From Seminavis robusta (Eukaryota > Bacillariophyta > Bacillariophyceae > Naviculales > Naviculaceae), in contig CAICTM010000211.1 in NCBI GenBank assembly GCA_903772945.1, positions 27,344 to 91,343 of the forward strand: 64,000 bases of DNA, read 5' to 3'. Shown here piece after piece: positions 33,529 to 44,300 of this stretch. Numbering within the stretch: position 1 is the stretch's first letter; every line of letters starts with the position of its first letter. Below the pieces are notes generated by a model. That model was not told the DNA's origin. It did no database searches and saw only the letters and a program-made list of their open reading frames with translations. The position numbers and the translations under genes were made by a program.

Positions 33529-35268
33529 ATGGACGCGGACGAGCAGAGCATGATCGCCTCCATGACTAGCACGACGAACGAGATGACAGACGAAGAGGAA
33601 GAAGAAGAGTATGAGTATGAATACGACTATAGCGACAACGACGACGACGACGACAACGAGGAACAACAAGACTGTCACCACGATATCTCCAACAACAGTG
33701 AGAGCAAATGTGCGACCAATTTTTCATTTCCGCAGAGCGTGGCTCCGATTTCGATGATTTCAGCCGTTCAGCTCATGGCGTCGTTGGATCGTCAAGTCCA
33801 AGACTGCGTTGAAGCACTGGGGGTTCCTACTGAAGCGGCAGCTCCTTTGCTACGCCATCACCAGTACAATCTCCAGCATTTACTACAGAGCTACTCGGAT
33901 AAACCCGACCAAGTCCTCGCGCTCGCTGGAGTCAAGCATCGATGTGGGACTGGTCACACGGGTCACACTGGGACTCAGACCAATGACAATGACACGGAAG
34001 ATTGTCTGATCTGCATGGACTCTCTCACACCCGCCAACAGCATGAGCATGCCCTGTGGTCACGTGTTCTGCTTGGACTGCTGGCAAGACTATCTAGTCAA
34101 CCTGGCCAATTGTGAAGGTCCTTCCTTTGTCTCTTCTACTTGTCCCCAGCAGGGTTGTCAGGAAGTCATTTCCCACACGGAAGTTCAGACAGCGGCGCCT
34201 CTCTTGCTCGACAAGTTCCAGCACTACCAACTCCAGTCATTTGTCGAGTCCAATCCCCTACTCAAGTGGTGTCCCGGAAAAGCCTGCGACTGTATTGCCA
34301 AGGCGGTGGCTCCACACGTTCTAGAAGAAGCCGCTGATGTGCACTGCAAATCTTGCAACACGCAGTTCTGCATGGCATGTCCTCCTTCCGATACGGACGA
34401 CGCCGTATGTGAACCACATGCCATGATCTCCTGTCAAACTCTGCAACGCTGGAAGGCCAAGAATTCCAATGAATCCGAAACATCCAACTGGATTCTAGCC
34501 AACACCAAGAATTGTCCTCACTGCAACTCCCGCATTCACAAGGATGGAGGATGCATGTACGTGACATGCCAGAAATGCAAAAAGGGATTTTGTTGGATGT
34601 GCAAGGGAACACATCACGTCTGGCAGTGCAATGCCTATCAGGCATCTCCTGCTGCCGAAGACGATGTCGCCAAGGCAAAGAATGAACTCGAACGATACTT
34701 GCACTACTATGAACGCTATCATGGACACAACAAGGCTCAAACGTTCGCACAAAAACAACTCAACAAATTGATCAAGCAAGAATTGCAGGATGCCAATGGA
34801 ACTACCCACTCCAGTCACAAAAAGAAGAAGAAGAAAACCAAAACCAAAACCAAAACCAAAACGGACTCTACCACTACCACGGATTCCACCAAGTCGGACA
34901 AGATGGACGTGGAGGAAACCGAAGATGAGGAAGAAGAAGCTCCGCCGGTAGATGTCCGTCTCCCCTCGCTCCTCAAAGATGCCAATCAACAACTCGTGCA
35001 GTGTCGTCGGGTACTCAAGTACTCGTACGTATTTGCCTACTACCACTTTGGGCCGCAAGCAAACGAGTCCTTGAAACGACAGAAAGAAACATTCGAACAT
35101 CATCAGGGAATTCTCGAAGGATTGACAGAGGGATTGTCCAAAATCACAGAAATCAAACAGCGACACAAAATCAATCTGCAGGATGTCACTAACCGCACGC
35201 GGGTCATTGGACAGTTCATCAAGAATGTACTCGAAAATGTTCAGACCATGAAGGAAATGGAGGTCTGA
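33529..35268 (+). CDS. RBR E3 ubiquitin ligase, Ariadne-type
   Basis: A single exon of 579 residues. The N-terminus is very acidic (Asp/Glu/Tyr run, residues 20-45), as in Ariadne proteins. A UBA-like helical region (about 75-145) precedes the RING-IBR-RING. RING1 starts at Cys159 (CLICMDSL, then MPCGHVFCLDCW and a CPQQGC pair). The IBR is at about 240-310. RING2 starts near residue 330 with CPHCNSRIHKDGGCMYVTC. Cys342, in GGC, aligns with the catalytic thioester Cys of HHARI/Parkin-class ligases. After RING2 the segment CNAY to HYYERYHGHN and the following helical region match the Ariadne domain, with a Lys-rich insertion (poly-KKT near 34818-34865) and an acidic stretch. Family role: transfer of ubiquitin through a RING/HECT-hybrid mechanism, often with neddylated cullins. 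Probably cytosolic or nuclear. Confidence 0.95.
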   Translation: MDADEQSMIASMTSTTNEMTDEEEEEEYEYEYDYSDNDDDDDNEEQQDCHHDISNNSESKCATNFSFPQSVAPISMISAVQLMASLDRQVQDCVEALGVPTEAAAPLLRHHQYNLQHLLQSYSDKPDQVLALAGVKHRCGTGHTGHTGTQTNDNDTEDCLICMDSLTPANSMSMPCGHVFCLDCWQDYLVNLANCEGPSFVSSTCPQQGCQEVISHTEVQTAAPLLLDKFQHYQLQSFVESNPLLKWCPGKACDCIAKAVAPHVLEEAADVHCKSCNTQFCMACPPSDTDDAVCEPHAMISCQTLQRWKAKNSNESETSNWILANTKNCPHCNSRIHKDGGCMYVTCQKCKKGFCWMCKGTHHVWQCNAYQASPAAEDDVAKAKNELERYLHYYERYHGHNKAQTFAQKQLNKLIKQELQDANGTTHSSHKKKKKKTKTKTKTKTDSTTTTDSTKSDKMDVEETEDEEEEAPPVDVRLPSLLKDANQQLVQCRRVLKYSYVFAYYHFGPQANESLKRQKETFEHHQGILEGLTEGLSKITEIKQRHKINLQDVTNRTRVIGQFIKNVLENVQTMKEMEV

Positions 35269-36619
35269 GTGAGTGCGATAGATTTGATCCGATTCAATTC
35301 ATTTCAATTCATTTCGATTCATTTCATAGAAGCAGCAAGGTAAAAACACCATACTCATAGGAACCACAGCAACAATGAATAATAAGAATAATTATAAAAC
35401 AGGCAATTCGTGGGATATCTTGTGTGCTTTGCTGTGGAGATCGTCGCCTTTCGTGCTGCCCTGGCCTGCCAAGGACCTTAACTCGCTTCCGCTATCGTGG
35501 TTCTCTCAGCTCTATTGGCTCATATTTTTTAAAAATAACACTCGGCTCTTCACCAATCGCCCGCGTGTATTTAGACTACTCGTAAATTGAAGAAATGAAT
35601 GGGGTTTTAGCCGGGGCCGTGCGCAATAAGGTTGCGTTCGGCTGAGGGGGTTATCGGTTTAGGGTAGCGGCACGGTGGACAGTCGTACTCAGAGTAGCCT
35701 TAAAATAGAACTCTATTACACGTACAAGGGGGTTTAGAGTAGGTAAATTATCTACAAAAGCCAGCCGGGGCCAGGCTTAAGCAAAGGACCACATTGAAGT
35801 GGCTGTTCTGCTCTCCCCCCGGTGTCACTTGCCCTTGTATTTGTCTGTTTGTAACTGGAGGCCAAGCGAAGCTATTTTAATAGCTAGCTAGCTAGCTAGC
35901 CAGAGCTACTACTAGACTACTATTAGTACAGTTTTTGATTGTACATGTAAGTCAAAATTTGATGATGCAAGTCCCGGTTGCGCGAAAGGATCTTTCATCT
36001 TTCCACTTCCTAGACTAGCTAGCTAGTCTAGACCCTACCTCCGATCTGAAGACCGGCACTACAAATCGTCATTTCACGAACTGCTGAAAGATCCAAATGC
36101 ACTGGGCGGAAGATCAGAGATCAGAGGTTCATCCTAGCTAGCTAGCTAGTAGCTGTCTGTTGATCTGAGCAAGAAGTCAAGTGTATCCCTTGCTTCTTCA
36201 TTCAATAGTACGCTGCTGAAGCCCGGCATCATTCAGACACGTCAATACTACCGTAGCTAGCTAGCTAGTATTAATACTGTACATGCAGCATCCTGCTCAT
36301 TAATTTTATTCTTCTTGGCGGATACAGTACAATTCCTGAGAGTGTACTACAGGGTAGTATTCTATTCTATGCTTTGCCTTGCAGTAGACCTTGCGTCAAG
36401 CTCTCTGGGATCCATGGGAACTTTCAAAATTAATTGGAACTTGCAGCCACATGTACATGGCACTGGCTTTGCTTGTCTCAAACCGTGCGGAAGCAAATTG
36501 ATTGCATGAGTTCCTTGCTTCATTATTGCTTCATTATTGTTTTGTTTTGCTTTTGTTTTGTTTCGTTCATCCTTCTGTAAAGGTTTTGTTTTCAAGTGAA
36601 GTAAGTTATAGTTATAACC
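35269..36619. other. Intergenic region of about 1.35 kb
   Basis: No convincing coding or RNA gene. The 3' UTR side has repeated ATTCATTTC words at 35295-35330. The centre carries several TAGCTAGC runs and a perfect 22-bp palindrome at 36010-36031. Confidence 0.5.
35880..36275. repeat. Cluster of TAGC tetramer runs with a 22-bp palindrome
   Basis: Runs of (TAGC)n lie at 35881-35900, 36015-36026, about 36133-36152 and about 36253-36270, spaced about 110-130 bp apart. The one at 36010-36031 is embedded in a perfect 22-bp palindrome (CTAGACTAGCT half-site). Confidence 0.7.
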
Positions 36620-38602
36620 ATGCCCGATTCGACAGTGGAAGTCGCTGTCGCCTCGTTGGAGGACACCATGAACACTCCCAAGCCTCCCGATACTGCGGGG
36701 GTCGAAGAACGAGAGGCCGAGCTCCAGACTCAATTGGAAGAACGTCATGTACCCTCCTGCCACGAACGCTGGATTGGAGACTACAAGTACGGCTTGTTTT
36801 GCAAGCCTCGCTTGAATCCGTACAGCAAGGCAGGACAAGTGCAAATGCCCTTTTATGGAAGGGATGCCAACTTGCCCTTTTTGGTGGCTGGGCTGCTGGG
36901 ATTTCAGCACTCACTGGCCGTGATTGGGGGTGCTATTACCCCCGGAACCATTATTGGAAACTTGGATCCCTCCGGCGAAGCAGGGTCCTACATTGTCTCC
37001 TACTCGTTGATTATGAGCGGCATTTGCACCTGGATACAAGTCCTTCATACTCCCATTCCCAGGACCAAGTACTACGTGGGTTCCGGTCTGCTCTGTGTCA
37101 TTGCCACCTCCTTTGCCTTTCTCGGCACGGTGCTTCAGTCCATCACCAATCAAATGGACCGAGGCGTAGACTTTGATACGGCCTACGGAAACCTATTGGG
37201 AACCTTTTTATTGGGAGCTGTTTGCCAATCGGCCATTGGATTCATTCCCGGTCCCACGCTGCAAAGGATCTTGCCGCCTTGGATTTCAGGCCTTGCCGTT
37301 TTCTTGATTGGGGTCTCTTTGATTGGGTGAGTTACGTGTACGTGTACTAGTACTCAGTATGACTATGACATCTATGACATAATACATGCATGTACTCATC
37401 ACACCGTGCCTGCATGTACATGTATGTGCAGAGTTGGAGTCCAGGCATGGGGAGGCGGCGCAGTTTGCTACGGCAACATGGGCGGCCCGTGCGTGCAAGT
37501 GGGAGACTCAAACTTACCCTATGGATCCGCCGAGTACATTGGCCTTGGCTTTCTCGTCATGTGCACCATTGTTATCATTGAATTGTTCGGGAGCGTCTTT
37601 ATGCGCAGTTGCTCCTTTGCTATTGCCTTGCTCTTTGGATACTTGATTGCCGCCATTACAACGGACCGCAATGGCGATGGATACACTAACCGCGACGCAA
37701 TACAAGAGGCTCCCGTCGTGCTCTTTCTTTGGACCAAGACATTCCCCATTGGCTTTTACCCTCCTGCGGTTATACCAGTGCTCATCGGGTTCTTGGTGTC
37801 CAGCATTGAAACTTATGGCGACACGTCCGCTACCGCTGCTGCTTCAGGACTCAAACCACGCACAATCGAGATGGACGAAGCCATTCAGGGTGGATTGCTC
37901 GGGGATGCCTTGAACTCATTCCTTTCCGCCTTGGCCATGATCCCACCTTCCACCACACTCTCGCAGAACATTGGCATCATTGCTATTACCAAGGTCGCTG
38001 CTCGTTCCGCAGGATTGGGGTGTGGTATTTTCATGTTCATGTACGGGGTATTTGGCAAGGTCGGAGCCTTCTTTACCAGCATCCCACAGCCTGTTTTGGG
38101 TGGAATGACCACATTTCTATTTGCTAACATGACCATTAGTGGAATAAAGGTCATGACCAGCGAAAAGATTGACCGTCGGGAACGGTTCATTCTCGCTTGT
38201 GCTGCTTCGCTGGGATTGGGAACGATTGTTGTCCCCCAGTGGTTCACGTCCAGCTTTTTGGACTGCAATGCCATCGAGAGCAATGGCGTCCAGGGTCTTT
38301 GTGATGCTGCCGTGATTACTTTGACCAACGGTTACGCGATTGGTTCTATTGTTGCCTTAATTTTGAACCTCATCCTTCCCAGTGACGATGAAGACGACAC
38401 GGAAATAGAACCGGGTCAGCATCCCGACGGTACCGGTACACGTACCTCGAAGCAATTGAATGGAAGCGACATAGAGGCCGAGGAGGTGAAGCCATTGAAA
38501 CAGATGGAAGAAGAAGAGAATGGTGCGGAGATGGTAGAGATCGGTGATGCCGGAATCGAAAAGCCATTGGTGGGTCAACCAATCAACGATGTTTCCGCTT
38601 GA
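36620..38602 (+). CDS. NCS2/NAT family nucleobase (xanthine/uric acid-type) permease
   Basis: Two exons, 36620-37326 and 37432-38602 (intron 105 nt), 625 residues. The hydrophilic N-terminus (about 75 residues) is followed by about 12-14 hydrophobic segments. The TM1 motif is FQHSLAVIGG with the conserved Gln-His pair. The NAT signature is QNIGIIAITKVA (about 37970-38005), matching the [QEP]NxGxxxxT[RKG] pattern that governs purine selectivity. SSIETYGDTSA in TM8 carries the conserved Glu of the substrate site. The acidic C-terminus (EAEEVKPLKQMEEEEN) is cytosolic. Family role: H+- or Na+-coupled uptake of purine or pyrimidine bases at the plasma membrane. An eukaryotic NAT with Lys after the T in the signature is usually associated with xanthine/urate rather than ascorbate, but the substrate is not proven. 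Confidence 0.93.
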
Positions 38603-39530
38603 GGCATTGATGCCTTGAGTTTTAGGAATTGAAAATGAAGAGGAGGAGGAATTTTGTCAGTGAATACATGTGTAAACTGTATGTACCGGTAGCTACATGT
38701 ACACCTTGTGAGTGATACCTACATGTAATTGAAGAGGAGCGAAGGGAGGATCAAGGTGGACTAGCTATAATATTCTGTTTAGCACAGTACGGCCATACCA
38801 AATAGTACCGGTACAGTCGTACTGCATCGTGCACCGCAGAATCACATTGCCTGCCCCGAAACCGCAGGATTGCTTCGCCCGTTTTGGAAATGCAAATCTC
38901 GCGTGGAGGGGAGTGACAGCCCTGCCAAGGATGCCCCCTCTCTCGTCTTTGGTCTGTCTTTGGTACATTGGCGTAGGGAGCCGTGTTGACATTGTGTCCA
39001 TTGATGTTCGGCCTGCGGGCTCCTCGAGCTCTGCGGTACTGACTCGACTCGTCACTCGCCACTTCGAAGCCGAGCTGGTAGGGCCCTGCCGGAACGAACA
39101 CGGAACTCGTTCCCAAAGGAGCCAAGCCATGCTCATTATTTCAGACACGACTATTGCTTGCTGGCAGCATTGTGTGATCTATATGATGTATGTACGAGCT
39201 ACATGTACATGTAGCTACACGTACCAGTCCGTACGACCGGTATCGAAAGGGCACGGTTGGCTGGCCCACAAAAGTACCGTTTCTCGACGTCGCGGGCCAC
39301 CTACCGGTACATGTACCGGTACATGTACCGCACTGTACGGTATAGACAAATGAGGCAAAGAACGTACCGGTACCTTCTACTAGTAGTATGATACCAATGG
39401 ATTGACTAGGTACCGTACGATTCCGATGGAGAAGACAAGCCGCTGGGCTACCAGTAGTAATCCACTCTCTTCTCCACCGTACCGATAGCACACCAAAACC
39501 ACCATTGGATTCATCATTCTGACTCGAGGC

Positions 39531-39559
39531 TACGGTACGGTACGGTACGGTACGGTACG
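39531..39559. repeat. TACGG pentamer tandem repeat
   Basis: Nearly six uninterrupted copies of TACGG. It lies within palindrome-rich intergenic DNA and has no coding role. Confidence 0.85.
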
Positions 39560-40288
39560 ACACGACGACGAAGCGAATTTCACGACACGCCATGCAGTCA
39601 ACCGCTCACCGAAGCAAAGCACGAGAGAACCATCTTCCGACCGTGGGAGGAGCACGCTTAGAATGTGGGTTTTAGGGTAAGGTCGTTGCTGACGCCGGCA
39701 CCATCGACATGTACGATGACGTAAGCTGCCCATCATTACTCTCCAACGCAGGCAGCCGAATTGGCGACAAACCCATGTGTCACGGCCAGTACTACTCCAG
39801 CGATCCTCGTGAAGGCTTGACCAGTTTCCGACGCCTCCAAACCACTACATGTACTCAGCCGTAGGTTGACAATTGACTTCACTCGACTATAGTCTCCGCT
39901 TCCTCTTCCCCAACCAAACTTTGTGGCGGCTGGACCGTCCGCCCTTCGCATTGGAGAGTGGAGAGCCATTTTCGGACCGTGGAAAGTGGAAAATGTTTGG
40001 GAACATTCAAGAAGGGTGCTGAGACCGGGTTCTGTAAGAAAAGTGACTCTTTCTCTGGAGGAAATTAGTCTGTTGCATGTACATCCATCGCCCACTGCAC
40101 TGCCACTGCACTCCTTGTGAGAGGCCATTTAATTAAGAGCGAGCTGGGCTTACTCAGTAGAAAATTCCATAAGTACAGTGGTAGTTGAGTAAGTAAAAGA
40201 CTTCTCTGAAGTCCAAAATACCAGTGACACTTCTGAACCGTACTGAGAACTGGGAACGCATCAAGGGACCGTTTTGTGCACAGGAAGG

Positions 40289-40769
40289 TGTGGGACCACT
40301 GACCGAGACAGATTGGCCAACGGCCACCTTGTCCAGACCCTTGAGCTCCATTGTATATTATGAATCGGGTTTACTATGGATTAGAGAGAGCTAAGAGGAG
40401 GACGGAGACAGAGGTCAAGGGGGGCACGACGCAGGAACGCAAGGCAGGCAATTATTGTCCATTGCACGTGTTGCAACCACACGATACCAATACCTGTTGG
40501 GAGACGGGAAGATGATATGGGTTGTGGGACCGCTGACAGAGACAGATCCCTTGTCCAACGCAATTGAATCATTCCGTGTCCAGATCCCTTGTCCATTGTG
40601 ACCCCATGCTGTGTATGCTGTACCGGTATCCAGTACTCCAGTACCGGTATCCATTTGCGCCATTCACCGTCGAGCTTCATGGAAAATGGGAGGTCGAGCG
40701 TTAAAATATACACTGGCATTGTCCTTGCTTTTTATATAATGACGCTAAGATGTGGGACCATTGACAGAG
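40289..40769. repeat. Three diverged units about 230 bp apart sharing a TGTGGGACC block
   Basis: The block TGTGGGACCxxTGACxGAG recurs at about 40289, 40523 and 40751, spacings of roughly 234 and 228 bp. A second shared phrase, GTCCAGACCCTTG / GTCCAGATCCCTTG, lies downstream of the first two. This looks like an old tandem array. Confidence 0.5.
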
Positions 40770-41021
40770 TAATGTGACCGTCGACGAAAGAAGACTGCAA
40801 AGACCAGCTAGAATATACCTGTAGCTAGCAGTAGTAGATAATACAGAGAAAGATCGGCTTCGGGCTCGGGACTAGTGACAAAGATGAGTCGAGTCAAATA
40901 ACCATCCACAAGATTACCCCATGGGCTAAATGTCTCTGGACGTAGTGGTTTTACGTCCAAAAGATCGATCGATTGCATGGAGTTGCCACTCTTTTGTTGT
41001 TGCCGAGCAAACAATCAACAG

Positions 41022-41119
41022 AAGAAGAAAGACACCGCAGCCTTGAGCTTAGAGTACCTTTTGCCTGCATTGCCATTGCTGAAGAAAGAAGACACCGTAC
41101 CCTTGAGCTGAGGGTGCCT
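41022..41119. repeat. Tandem duplication of about 60 bp upstream of the giant gene
   Basis: The phrase GAAGAAAGACACCG...CCTTGAGCT is present at about 41022-41060 and again at 41080-41119 with small changes. Confidence 0.6.
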
Positions 41120-41141
41120 GATAAGACACATTCCCGTTGTT

Positions 41142-41180
41142 AACGTTGCCGTTGCCGTTGCCATTGCCGTTGCCGTTGCC
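41142..41180. repeat. GTTGCC hexamer repeat
   Basis: About six copies of GTTGCC, one of them ATTGCC, in the presumed promoter or 5' UTR of the giant gene. Confidence 0.8.
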
Positions 41181-41245
41181 CTTGTTTGTTGGTCGAGATC
41201 TCCAAGGAAGTCTTGATCGACTCATAGAAAAGAGGACCCAATACA

Positions 41246-41300
41246 AAAACCAGAAAAAAGAAAAACCAGAAAAAAGAAAAACCAGAAAAAGAAAAAGAAA
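41246..41300 (+). repeat. A-rich 16-bp tandem repeat just before the giant gene's start codon
   Basis: Three copies of an AAAAACCAGAAAAAAG-type unit end about 10 bp before the ATG at 41309. Probably 5' UTR; it could affect translation initiation (inference). Confidence 0.75.
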
Positions 41301-41308
41301 TCCTCAAG

Positions 41309-44300
41309 ATGAAGATCAAGATGAAGGCGTTCCTGGCCCTTCTGCTCGGACTCTCTCTCTCGACAGAGAGTCTTACCAAGGCTCAAGATGTCCTTCCTGT
41401 ACCCTCTGGGACTGGTTCTACCGGTACCACTGCTGATCGCGAAGACTTGGTTGCCGAGGCATTGGAAGACCTCTATGATTCCGACTTGGACGCCAACGCC
41501 ATCTATGATTCTGATCTCGATCTCAGTCTTCCCAAAGTCCCCGAGGACCACCTCAAAGATGAACCAGTTGTCGTCAACGCTGCCAAGGCACCTCTCAGTG
41601 ACGAACAAGATCTCAAGGACAAAATGGCTACTGAGACCACCTCTGGGAGTAGCGGAAGCCACGCTACTTTCCCTGACCCTATTGTTTCCCTTGGTCTTAA
41701 GGAGGACATCCAGTTGCTGGTCGATGCCCTTGGCCAAGACGATGACCAATACAATGAGAAGTCCCACACGACCAAACAAGATCAAACCCATCACACTGCC
41801 CTGTTCATCCCTTCCAACCACAAAATGCCACAGAATGACACGAACCCCGACCAAATCGTCGTCATGGCCGATACCAGCACCGATTCACTTTCACATTTGC
41901 TTCCCACCATGGATTCCAAAGACGAGAATGACCAACAGAGCCCCCATCATGATGACATTAAGGAGCCCCGATTGGAGGCCATGAATTCGATGGCGTCTTT
42001 AGACAAGCAAGTCGATGCCAACAATGCCAAAGAAGACGATGATGGAGAAATCAGCAATGAACAAGGAGATATTGATGACATTAGTGCCCACCGACATGGC
42101 CGAAGGTTGGATGAAACTACGGACTGGTTGATTGGAAACACACGCATGTATGGACCTAGAGACACCGCTAACCTCAACGTTGGATTCTTTGAATCCGAAA
42201 ACTTTTGCAAGGAACAAGGCGGATCTCTCGCTACTATCAACGAAATTTGCCCTCCAGATGGCACAACCAGTAGGACACCCCTCTTTGGAATTCAGGTATG
42301 ATCGAAACATGCATCATGCCTTAGTTAATGCCTGCCCTCCATGGCTCTTGGGCCTTTTTTATTGTATCACTACCCCCCTCCCCCCCCTGCCGCCTGATGT
42401 CACTCTCATTTTTCTGTCTCTCCTTCCCTCCCTTTGGAACACCTGTAGGATGCGGGTAGTCCTCAGTGGGTTCCTGTCATGGCTGGCTTTAATCAGATTA
42501 CTCATTGGGTCAATGTTGGAAGTGGTGGTGGAACCCCTGCATGTGAAAAATTTGATGTTTTTGGAATACCACTTACACTAATAACACATGAACGTGGATT
42601 TGGCAACTACATTATCTGTAGAAAAAATTGGTTCAGGTTTGTACGCATCCAGGCCAGAGATGTTGGCGCTGCTGAAGATGGCACCCTTTGGGTGGTAAGT
42701 TTGATTCTTCCATCATGCCTTGATAATTAATGCCTACATGGCTCCCCGTCTTTTCTTCATTGTATCATTAACCACCCCTCACTCTCTCATGTCTAACTCT
42801 CTCTCTCTCCCTCTCTCTCCCCCCTCCCCCCTCTCTCAATCTCATTCATGGTGGGGCAGATTGACCTAGGTGATTATGGCAATGGCTGTCACTATATCCG
42901 TCGCAACACAGGAGGAGATTCATGGGCGACCGTAGGTGGATGTGCGCACAGAATTTCAGTTGGAAGCAGTGATAACATTATTATCGTGAGAAGAATATTG
43001 ACTGAACTTTTTGTATTGTTTTACATTTGCTTGGTGACCTCTGCCTCATGTGCATTGTTGTACTTCTTTAAATGACATTTTTAAATGTCAGCTGAACCGA
43101 GCTGGAGAAATCAACAAATGGACCCCTAATGGTTGGGAGCATGTACCAAGCCCACCAGCTCGTGATATCAGTATCACCAAGGATGGAACTATTTGGATGA
43201 CAGAATTGGTGGCTGGGCAAGATCATGGTTCTGTTTGGCGTAAGCTTCCCACCGATGCTGCTTTTGTGAAAACAACTGGAGGTGGCGGCGACCGCATTTC
43301 TGTTTCCAGTAATGGCGCAGTTGCCCTTTGTAATTCGTCGCCAACTGACAAGCTGTGGGTTTACGATGGTTCCAACTGGCATGGAACTGGGGCCTGCAAT
43401 AATGGCGATGTTTCCATGACCCATGATGGAATCATCTGGACAACCGGTGTCCCCGCCGGCCAAGGAAACCCTGGACTGATCCGCAAATCAACGAAAGTAT
43501 TGTCCCATTCCACCAAGTGGGCAAGTCCCATTCCAGGTCCAACTGGCACGAGCATTTCGTCGGTCAGTGCCAACCAGGTCTATATGGTGGATGAGCATTC
43601 TTTTCTTTGGAGGTACGAGATCCCAGCCGAGAGAGAAGCAACCGGACTCACTCGAGTGTTTGGTCCAGCTGACACGAGCGATGTAAAGAGCTATGATCAA
43701 GCAAAAGAATTCTGTGAATCGCAGGGAGGATCGCTTGCGTCTGGAGCTGATATGTGCCCCTCAGATGGATCTGGGCAACCCTACTTTGGAATCCAGTCCG
43801 GAGATCACTGGGCTCCAGCTTCGGATTACCACAATGCATGGGTCCAAGTGGGGACCCATCCAGGCGATGCTCCCACATGTTCGTTTATTCGAGACACACT
43901 CCATGACCCTGCTTGGGGTCTTGATGGGAATGTGAAGGAAACCTATGAGTCCAACTACATTATTTGCAACATGCGAACCGCCATCTATGGACCCAGTTAC
44001 ACCACCAATATCAAGTCCTATGACCAAGCACTTGCCTTTTGCAATGCTAGAGGAGGAACTCTTGCTTCCAAATCGGACATCTGCCCTCTCAGCTCTACCG
44101 TACCCTATTTTGGTACTCAGGAGGGAGATCAGTGGACTCCAGTTTTTAATTACATCAATGCCTGGGTCCAGGTGGGAGTCGAACCTTCGGGTATTCCAAC
44201 ATGCAGTGACTATAGAGATACTCATGGGGGAGTGGATCCCAATTGGGGGGTTGATGGAAATCACAAGGAAACCTGGGAGTCCAATTTTGTCATTTGTGCC

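Larger units (their letters stand above)
38603..41308. other. Intergenic region of 2.7 kb rich in palindromes and short repeats
   Basis: No gene is supported; the longest open frame (38829-39353) has low-complexity composition and no similarity. TACCGGTA occurs at 38684, 38806, 39302, 39314, 39365, 40621 and 40642. TACATGTA words also recur. Separate repeat blocks are listed below. It includes the promoter and 5' UTR of the giant gene. Confidence 0.5.

Noticed and set aside
35590-35800. GC-rich stretch that might be a tRNA or small RNA
   Set aside because: No cloverleaf, no A/B box pair and no paired stems that I could trace.
38829-39353. 174-codon open frame in the long intergenic region
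   Set aside because: No recognisable domain, mixed composition, overlaps palindromic repeat DNA and reads through TACCGGTA arrays; probably chance.
42360-42840. Pyrimidine-rich (CT/C) tracts resembling a simple repeat element
   Set aside because: They are the polypyrimidine-rich introns 1 and 2 of the giant gene, next to valid acceptors.
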